Source of the DNA: Pigoraptor chileana | Taxonomy: Eukaryota; Opisthokonta; Filasterea | Assembly (NCBI GenBank): GCA_943704495.1 | Contig: CALSCR010001409.1 | Span: 1 to 42,081 of the forward strand | Direction of reading: 5' to 3' | DNA: 42,081 nucleotides | Part shown: positions 34,101 through 42,081 of the stretch, piece by piece | Numbering within the stretch: position 1 is the first letter of the stretch | Layout: each line of letters starts with the position of its first letter | Translations under genes and position numbers: made by a program | Notes under the pieces: generated by a model | What the model was told of the DNA's origin: nothing | Database searches by the model: none | Seen by the model: only the letters and a program-made list of their open reading frames with translations

Positions 34101-36931
34101 CCACGCGCACCCATATTGGGTGACCCAGGTGCGACGGGCATCGCCTCCGTCCTTGACGTCACCGACGACTGTTGTGGAGCCGCACTCCCTCCCTGTGCTT
34201 GAACTTTGGCCGCCGCCGCAGCAACGCTTTCGTACGACAGATCAAACACAAATGAGTCAGTCTCCCGCACCGACACAAATCCGCACGTGACACACCGACT
34301 CCGGGAGATGACTTTGGCGCCAAACACCTGCTGCGCGACCGACGGCCCGCCCTTGGAAGCCTGCTGCTCATTGGCAGACGCACCCCCGGATGATGGGACG
34401 GGGGATGTAGTCCGCGCACCACCCCCACGGCCGGCAGCGCCAGCCACCTTACCACCGCGCTTGTTGGGACCACCTGCTGTCGCCCCGTCACGTGCGCTAC
34501 CATAGCCAGGTGCTCCGGCAAACGGAGAGTATTCGATGGGAGCTGCATCGACTGTCGACGGCACAGTCTCCGTGTGCACTTGCTGCACGACAAACCGTGT
34601 GAAGCCCTGGATGAGACGAGGAAAATTCGCCTTTGCCGCCGCAAAATCGTCGGGGAGGACGAGTCCAAGTGCAGAGGCTTGGGGAATAGTCCGGAAAGCA
34701 CGCAGAAAGTTGCTCGCCTGGCAGTTTGCGCCCCGCGCGCCGTCCAGCATGTGGAAGAGAAGTCCCATCTCGCACGTCAGGCAAAACTCCTTGGCGCAGA
34801 CGTGCGACTGTGAGAGCACCCGCATTGGCGCAGCAAAGTACAGCGCCTGCAGCATTGCGTTGCAGTATGCGTTGGGAATGTGCGGCTCGAGTCCGCCAAA
34901 CTTGGTGCGGTTGTACTGGGCAAAGTCAAAGTCTTCGATACCAAGGCGCGAGTACTTGATCTCGACCTGCAGGTACTGCGCCGGCACCTTTGTCTCCTTC
35001 TTTCGCCCGAAGGATGTTCGCCGCTGCCCGCCCCTTTTGCCGGGCTGGTTTGCCTTTCGGAGTGCTAGCGTGTGCTTTGGATACGGCACAAGATTTCGAC
35101 GCAATCCGTGCGGATTAGGTGCATAGCCGACAAAGTCAACAAGCCGCATGCTCGCAAGAATTTGCTTGTCGACCGGCACCGGCGGCCGTCGAATGACAGC
35201 TGTCTGCAAGGGTCGCCAGTGTGAGAGGAGGTGTCCGCCATTATCCACCGGCATCGGTATGACGGAGAGTGGCATGCTCTCATCGTCAACGTGCAGAGGA
35301 AGCACAGGCTCCACTTCGTCAGGCACGTCGGACTCTCGACTGTAAGTGTTTACAGCCGCCTCTTCCATACTAGACCACACATGAAGTAGCCCGCTGCTGT
35401 CGCCAAACGCGAGAAAGTTGCATGAGGATGACACGTCAAAGGACGTTACGAATGCCTCGGGGGCGTTCACGGAAATTTGGCGGTAGAGGAGTCCCGCCGA
35501 GAGGCCTTGCTGCGCATCCAGAATTTGCAACTGACCCATCTGTGCGTATGGGTACATGTGTATGTGTGTGAGTGTGTGTGTGTATATGAGTGCGTGATGG
35601 GGTGTGTGTGTGCGTTTGTAAACACGAATGCGTGGGTCAGTAGATGTGTATGTGTCATAACAACAGCAACAAGAACAACAACAACAACAGCAGCAGCAGC
35701 AGGAACAGAATCCCGCACCTGGGAGACCATTGCGAGACGCGACGTGAACCGTGGGAGAAACTTAAGCAGCGCCGCCCCGGATGGAAACTGCAGCGGCGGC
35801 AGTGCCTTCATGACGCGAATGTCATACACTTTTACAAAGGGATCGGGAACGAGCATGTTGTTGCGATTGCTGAAGCCGCACGTGACAAGCAGATTGCCAG
35901 TGACGTCCATATCGGAGATAGTGCCAGAGTGCCCCTCGAATGTGTGTTCCTGTCGTGCCACGACGCGCGCAAATAGACATGGGGTGTGATTAATAGGGTG
36001 CCTCATTGAGATTAAAATGCAGTGTGGTAAGCACTATTCTCATGTGTTATGCAAGGGGCTCCACAAGAATCATTGGGTATGAGTGCGTGCGTGCGTATGT
36101 GCATGCGCGCGCATGTGTGAGTCACTGAGAAGTTTGTCCCTCCCATTGACGCGCCATATCAAAGGCTATCAACACAGCCGAATCAAAAAATTCATCAAGA
36201 CACACAAAAGCCTCAACGAGCGCATACACTACCTGCTTGAGCGAGATTGGATCCAGCAGGTGAATCTTGCCACTGGGGGTTGCACAGCACATCATTCGAC
36301 CTCTGCGAAGGATTGCGGCGCCATCATCGAAGGGAACTTCTTTCAACACTCGCCCACGCACGGCATCCAGCACGAGCAGTGTTGGCTGCAAGCCTCCCAC
36401 CAAAAAGGTGTTCTGTGACGGCGACACACGAGCAACAGACTGGAGATCGATCATGCTCTCCGTCGACGTGCTGAACCGCACAAGACCTCCGCGATTAGCG
36501 CAGTGTATACTTTGGCTAGAAAGCGTCAGGATGCCCCCCTCGTATGAGTGTATCTGACGCACTTCGGAGGCATGGCCCATCCATGATGTGTAGCGCTCGA
36601 GTGTGGATGGCGAATACGAGGTCACTCGACCCTGTTGTAAATTAAGTTCATGTTAGAGATGCTCATGCGGCGTGGAAAAGCGCTTGTCTGATTGATCCAC
36701 AGACTGAACGCCAATGGTCATGGCAAGCATAACCGCGATTTGATTTTGTGACCCGAGTGTAAATGACTGCGAGCAGGTGTGACACAAAACCCCGCAACGA
36801 CGGCGACTCACATTTTGGTAGCCAGCCCACAGCAGCTCCTCCAGAGGGTCGAACGCGATGGCGGACACGCCATAAGGCATGTGTGCGGTCACATTGTCGC
36901 AGGAGGCGACCACTTCAAACCAGTCTTCCAT
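31155..36931 (-). CDS. PAN2: PAN2, catalytic subunit of the PAN2-PAN3 deadenylase
   Basis: Ten exons join in phase: 36812-36931, 36233-36631, 35719-35949, 33456-35539, 33143-33269, 32805-32934, 32306-32565, 31928-32014, 31598-31705 and 31155-31403. The predicted 1,264 residues are typical of the family. It trims mRNA poly(A) tails in the cytoplasm together with PAN3. WD40 repeats occupy about 1-330, a linker follows, then a ubiquitin-hydrolase-like domain starting at [18 protein letters not shown], where Ala-Tyr replaces the active-site Cys context. This pseudoenzyme state is normal for PAN2. An insertion rich in Gly/Ala/Pro interrupts that domain. The C-terminal DEDD exonuclease keeps [17 protein letters not shown] and [10 protein letters not shown], so all four acidic residues and the His are present. 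The start lies 1.5 kb from the divergent PfkB-TIR gene. Several introns are GT-rich after the donor. Confidence 0.97.
31487..31597. repeat. GT-rich low-complexity tract at a PAN2 donor site
   Basis: In the PAN2 transcript the intron after the exon ending at 31598 begins GTATGTGTTGTGCGCGCG and continues as about 100 nt of GT/GC dinucleotides. A direct repeat containing catatgtatgtgactgtg occurs twice in it. No CA-rich tract is seen at the acceptor end of this intron. Confidence 0.85.
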
Positions 36932-38459
36932 CTTCAGCTCCTGCCGCCGCCTCCAGAATGGGGCGCGGGGAAAATCGGCAAGTGATTAGATTCAAGTCAA
37001 TCAACAGCAACCAGCTCATACATATTTGCATCACCAATGCCACATTGAAGTCTGTGTTAGGGCATGGGTTTTTTATTTCTCTGGCGGATGCATATATTAT
37101 ACGAATGAATATGCAATCCTCGCAGCACACACGGCATGTGTGCCGTTCCCGTCCAGTCCGCCGGTTCAGTTGGTTTGAAAAAACAGCGCCAAATTTCCAG
37201 TGTCAATTCAACTGAATATTTAGTTCAATAATCGCTCTCAAAAATGCCCATAATTTCAATATAACTTGTCGACTAAGCCCTTGATGTCCGCCGGCCTGAT
37301 GTGGATAGATCTAGAGCCGGGTCCTGTGACAGTTGTACTGTCGACAGTCGAGTACTCATCAAAGTCCGGGGCCCCTACGGGAGTAGCAAGGGCACAACAA
37401 AGCTGCAATATATCACAAGAGAATGTGAGTGCGACATTTACTTCCGGCCCAATCCCTGTCGGATCGCTTCACTCAGGTTGGAAGTGGCAGCCGCCATAAA
37501 GTTTCCGGGCGTGACTACCAAAAAGGACGCCGAGTGTGCATACAGCTGATGATGCCGACTGCGGTGAATCGTCTCAGTTACCTATTCAGTGTATGGAATA
37601 CATAGGCGACTGCAAAGCGACATATAGCGGCCTTGACTGACCAAATGAGATGCGTTGCCGGCTGTGGCCTAGGCCTGCTGGCCTCGGACTTCCTCAGTTA
37701 GCAAGGCGCACAATCAAATAAGCCACGTACGCCCTTCATTGGCTGATCTTCAATGATTATATCGGCACATCTTGGGGAGTGCTGTGTTGCCCGTGGAATC
37801 ATGGCATGTTTCTGGTCAGTTTCATATTGTAGCAAGGCCCTAAAAGTACAATTAAGGCATTTAATTGCCTTTTATGGGTATTTCGAATTACCCTAATTTG
37901 GGCATGCCGCTCTGGAATCGCATGGCAACCGAACTTCCCAGTGGTTACTACTACTTATTCACCTTGTGTTCGATAGCATCAAGCCTTTGCACAATATCCT
38001 ACACTATAAAACTAATTTGAGTATAGTAATAGTGCTATGTATGAGTAAACTTCTCCTAAATCACTGCACTCGGTTCAGCCACCAGGAATGCCCGTTGGAA
38101 ACCGGATAACCCGGCCATCGCACAGGCATCTCATCACTTTTGATCGTGACAAGAGAAATAGTTTTAATCCATTGTTTTACAACCCATGAAAAGCACCTAG
38201 TGTTTAAGTGTAGATATCGTAGCGTTAGTTGGTGCCAATCACGTGCTGCTGTGTGGGACATGCTGTGAAAGCATTCGTTTATTTATCCATCTTGGCACGC
38301 AACAGCAACCACAACACGCGCGCAATAACCACGCCCATGCGACAAACTCGCTTCGCCATTGGCGGCCGCTCGCCGGCGTGTTAGCATTGCGGAAGACTTC
38401 CATATCGTTTCAATTTGTCTTTTTGGAGTCCCCGAAGCCGGGTGTAATTCAGTGAAAAG
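36932..38459. promoter_or_regulatory. Divergent intergenic region between PAN2 and the PfkB-TIR gene
   Basis: These 1.5 kb have no supported exon. A composite gccaatcacgtgc (CCAAT box overlapping a CACGTG E-box) lies at about 38234-38246, 215 bp upstream of the PfkB-TIR start codon. A short inverted repeat (aaggca and tgcctt, about 37853-37871) lies in an AT-rich stretch. The segment 37300-37550 is open in one frame but has no recognisable content. Confidence 0.5.
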
Positions 38460-41400
38460 ATGGGGAGCGCCGCATCATTGCCGAAACGGCAAGTCGCCCC
38501 GGAGACGACCGCAGCCACAAAGAGTGGAAAAGATGTGAAAGACACAGCGAACACGAAGGAGAAGGGTATGACAGCTCCAAAGGCAGGGAAGGATGTCAAA
38601 GATGCAAAGGACCCGAAAGCGGGCTCGGTTGCTCGTGTTGCATCCCACAAGGCGACAAGCACGCCGCCGCATGCATCGCCGCTGCCAATCAAAAAGGCCG
38701 ACACAAAGAGCATGTCGTCCATGGAAAACATTCTCGATTCGGCCATCACGTCCATATACAGATTCGCAGCGCATGATGAGAATGATGCCAATTCTGGGTC
38801 GCGGATCGGTCTCGGCGGGAAAGAGTCGACGTTCGTTGTAAAGGTCGATGAGAAGGTTGTGAAATTCTCCGTGCGGTACGAGGGGCACGCACATGAGGTG
38901 CGCTGTGTTACCAGTCTTGACCGCATCCTCTCGCGAGATGTGCCCGCGTTGATTGAACTGACAAACAAGGCAGCTCCGCCGGCGCACGCAAGCTCTTTCT
39001 ATCTGCTTCTTCTCGTCCAGCGCTATCTTCTCAGTCGCATTAACACGACGACGCTGACGGAATGGTCTGTGCGGGAGGACGAAACATGGATACAAAAGGA
39101 CACCGGGTTTGACATTGAGGGGGCTCTCGATGCGCTGGGAGACATGGACGATGCGACCAGCCTTAAGAATGCACTCTCAATTGCAGATACCAGTGCCCCG
39201 AGTGCCCCGAGGCAGCGGTCGTACAGCCTGGCGGGCGCGCGCATGTCCATAACGGGATCATCCAATTCGCTGATTGCCCCGAGTGTCGCCACAGGCCCAC
39301 AGAGCACGGTTCCTCTGGTCGCAGTCATCGGCTCTCTTAACGCAGATCTCATGGCAAAACAATCGCCCGATCAGTTGATGCCGACGGAGAACAAGTCACA
39401 GCCCGCGGCGCACTTCCAGGTGTCCGCGGGAGGAAAGGGCGCCAATGAGGCCGTGTCAGTGTCGCGCCTTGGAGTCCGGACTGCACTCATCGGAGTCATC
39501 GGAGGTGTCATCCTCCCCAATGGGGTGGTGCGCCCGGACGAATTCGGCAAGTTCCTTCTGCGGGAATTGCGTGACCAGCCCTCGAACATCAGCACTGACA
39601 GCATTGACGTGGTGACGTCAGAGGCCGACGGCAAGACTGCGGTGGCGACGGGAGTGAGTTTGATTGTGATCAACCCGCATCTCCGCAAGAACATTACCGT
39701 CCCCTGTGCCGGCGCAAACAGGACAGTCGGGCAGAAGCAACTGGAGACAGTGTCGCGTGTTGTGGCGGCGGGCGCGCGCTTTGTTGTCATGCAAAACGAA
39801 ATCCCGCACGACGTCAACCTGCGTGCCGCAGTGATTGCACGGTCACGTGGTGCCACCAGCGTGCTGCGTGGGTATCCCGTACTCGCGCCGAACCCGCAGA
39901 GCCCCGTCGACCTCCTTGCCGACATTGGGACGTTTGATGTCGCCATATTCCTCTCTTTTGAGATTGACAACATGATCAAGGACAGTCGCGAGCTTGCGAA
40001 GGCCGCTGCGGCAGCTTCTTCTTCTTCTTCGCCTTCGGCGGCGGCGGCGGATCTCCCTGCGATTCCTAACACGCAGCCGGGGCTGAGTGGCTATCTTGTC
40101 GCGGCGCGGTACATGGTGTCGCGTGGGTGCAAGTGTGTTGTCATCCACCACCTTGCAATCGGACTCCTATGCTACGACCAGAACGGGCCGTTCCTTGTGC
40201 CGAATGTGGTAAGTGTGGGGCATATATTGCTTGTTTGTTTGTTGCGTGCAGCCACTGAATGTGTTGCTTTTGTGGGCTGACTATGTTTGCTAAAGAACAG
40301 ACTCGCCTGTGTTCTCTGTGCATCCACACTCTCAGTTCTCCGTCTTGGAAACTGCAGTTTTGCCACACACACTTTTCAATGTATTGACCTGTTTAAAAAA
40401 AAACACAATTTCATTGCGAGGTGTTATTAACCCTTTTTTTTGTATTGTTTATATTATTCTGCGATTATGTTATACCCATCCATTCAATGCAGGAACGGGA
40501 GGCCAACGTCGTTCCCGAGTTTATCGGAGCCGTCGATGCCCTAATTGGTGGTATCGTTGCCGGTCTTACCAAATTTGGCGACGGTCCAGACAGCTTCCGC
40601 CGGTCGGTGGTGTGGGGTGCCGCGCTATCAACAAAGGTGACTGAGGGACCCGGACCCTGGTTCCTCCCGAAGAACTACGACGACTTTTTAATCATTCTCA
40701 AGACAAAGAAGCTGGACGAGTGTGCCATTCGGGGCGAAGCGTCGAAAGACACGATGGGGAACGAGGCCGCGGCCCTCATATTCGGCGCAAAAGTGGATGA
40801 AATCCGCGCCGTTCTTGCCAAAAAGGGGCCGCTTGCCGAGAAGCTCACAAAGGGAAAGGACTGGCAGGGGCAGACGGCGCTGCACCTCGCCATCATGTGC
40901 GGTCTGGACAAGGTAACCGCGCAGCTACTCAAGGCGAATGCGGACCCGTTTGCACGTGACCGGTACGGCCAGGACTGCCACGGACGGCTGAAGCTTCTTG
41001 GACCGACGTCGAAGCCAGAGATGGCGGAGATTGCGGCGCAGCTTGAGCTCGTCGTCGAGTTTAGCAAGTGGACTGTCGGCGAAAGCACAAGTGCTGCTCT
41101 CATTCCACGGCTGTGCTCAGTGCGCGACAACGAGCTCGTGTCGTCGATTGTGGCGAGCTGCGTTGCCACGGGAAACCTTGACGGTCTCCTTCCCAAGGCG
41201 CATGAATTGCCCGAAGAGCGATCCATCCTCCACAGCGCCGCCAAAAACAACAACGCAGAGCTTCTTCGCATGCTACTGAAGTTGCCCGAAATGAAGACAA
41301 ACAAGCTGAAGGTGCGGCTGCCAAAGAGCGGAGACACGCCGCTGCATGTTGCCGTGCGCAACTCGCACTACGAGGCCGCAAAGATCATCATCGAATCGAG

Positions 41401-42008
41401 CGTCGAACACCTCGGTCTCAAGAACGAGCAGGGCAAGACGCCGATGGACATTGCCATTGAAATGGATAAACCGGAGAACGCCAACTTTCTCTTCAACCTG
41501 CAGGGCCTCGCAAAGCGTAGTGACGTGTTCATCTCGTACGGGCACGTGGACGGCGAGAAGGGCGACACGGAGTTTGCCACGTGGCTGAAGGCGCAGTTGG
41601 AGGCCAACCACATTAACGTGTGGATGGACACACGCCGAATTGGAGAAGGCAACGACTGGCGCAAGGATATTGAGGACGGTCTGAACAACACTAAGATTCT
41701 TCTCTTCCTCGTTTCGCAAAAGTCGCTCAAGTCAAAGTACTGCACCAACGAGTTTCAGTTTGCGCAAAAGCATCAGCTGCACATTATTCCGATCCTTCCC
41801 CAGGACAAGCTTCGTGCCGACCTGCGCGCGGGAGTGATGGAGGCTCAGGAGAAACACAGCTATCTAAACACGCGTCAGTACTTTCAGTTTGCACTCGACG
41901 CCACGGTCTCCCAGGAGATGGATCGCTTGCGGCAGGCCGGAAACGACGCCGATGCAAAGAAAAAGGAGGAAGAGTTCTGGGCCACTCGCATTCAAGATCT
42001 CGTCAAGC

Positions 42009-42010
<2 letters not shown>
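38460..42010 (+). CDS. PfkB carbohydrate kinase-ankyrin-TIR domain protein, 3' end not in window
   Basis: Exon 1 is 38460-40208 (583 codons) and exon 2 is 40493-42010 (506 codons); both are in phase 0. The next intron starts inside a GT microsatellite at the right edge, so the gene is incomplete. The protein begins MGSAAS, an N-myristoylation consensus, followed by a Lys/Ala-rich stretch and an unrecognised segment (about 90-230). A ribokinase/PfkB fold follows: VAVIGSLNADLM (about 300), GGKGANEAVSVSRLG (about 324) and FIGAVDALIGG, with the presumed catalytic Asp at 598 (the usual GAGD is GAVD). Ankyrin repeats run from about 660 to 920 (TALHLAIMCG, TPLHVAVRN, TPMDIAIE). A TIR domain follows from about 926 (SDVFISYGH, WMDTRRIGEG) with YCTNEF, where E1003 fits the NAD-cleaving glutamate. 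The architecture suggests a membrane-tethered sensor or signalling enzyme. I know of no described protein with this domain order. Confidence 0.9.

Positions 42011-42075
<65 letters not shown>
42011..42075 (+). repeat. (GT)n microsatellite forming the 5' splice site of an intron
   Basis: The CAG codon ending exon 2 of the PfkB-TIR gene runs straight into about 32 GT units, so the donor GT is the first unit of the microsatellite. The tract ends in T-rich sequence at the window edge. Confidence 0.9.
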
Positions 42076-42079
<4 letters not shown>

Positions 42080-42081
42080 TT

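Noticed and set aside
33900-35000. Active deubiquitinase function for the PAN2 ubiquitin-hydrolase-like domain
   Set aside because: The Cys-box region reads [11 protein letters not shown] without the catalytic Cys in place, as in other PAN2 proteins, so it is a pseudoenzyme scaffold.
37300-37550. Open segment upstream of the PfkB-TIR gene that might be an exon
   Set aside because: No start context, splice partner or domain similarity was found, and the PfkB-TIR frame already begins with a good ATG and myristoylation motif at 38460.

Overview
This window is nuclear DNA from a unicellular eukaryote. Seven multi-exon genes with short introns could be assembled, and the splice phases agree at every junction. 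All but one intron are GT-AG; the exception is a GC-AG intron. Dense GT/CA microsatellites sit mostly inside introns. The gene set (a SHOC2 RAS-pathway scaffold, a FAM114A/NOXP20 protein, PAN2, mitochondrial threonine dehydrogenase, and a dystroglycan-like receptor with WW-binding PPxY motifs) points to a protist close to animals, of unicellular holozoan or more broadly obazoan grade. The species cannot be named from sequence alone.

Layout, left to right: (1) a FAM114A-like gene on the minus strand, 3' end outside the window (296-3986); (2) a very large plus-strand gene (6165-17743), predicted at about 3,209 residues, joining a signal anchor, an EGF-like module, a GT4 and a GT2 glycosyltransferase, a Cys-rich stalk, four dystroglycan-type cadherin/SEA-like units separated by Thr-rich mucin repeats, a second membrane segment and a PPxY-rich tail; (3) L-threonine 3-dehydrogenase (plus, 18373-21162); (4) SHOC2 (minus, 22489-26523); (5) an unrecognised gene with a possible winged-helix C-terminus (plus, 27528-30446); (6) PAN2 (minus, 31155-36931); (7) a PfkB kinase-ankyrin-TIR protein starting with an N-myristoylation motif (plus, 38460 to beyond the right edge).

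The genes are arranged as head-to-head and tail-to-tail pairs. The palindrome TCACGTGA occurs eight times, both in promoter regions and in introns. A hairpin-forming short repeat is dispersed in the convergent 3' regions and in one intron.

The two strongest candidates for undescribed biology are gene 2 and gene 7. In gene 2, a dystroglycan-like receptor appears to carry its own glycosyltransferase domains. In gene 7, a ribokinase-like domain is joined to ankyrin repeats and a TIR domain that keeps the NAD-cleaving glutamate. The other genes are ordinary housekeeping or signalling genes. I see no virus-derived element, rRNA, confident tRNA or CRISPR array.
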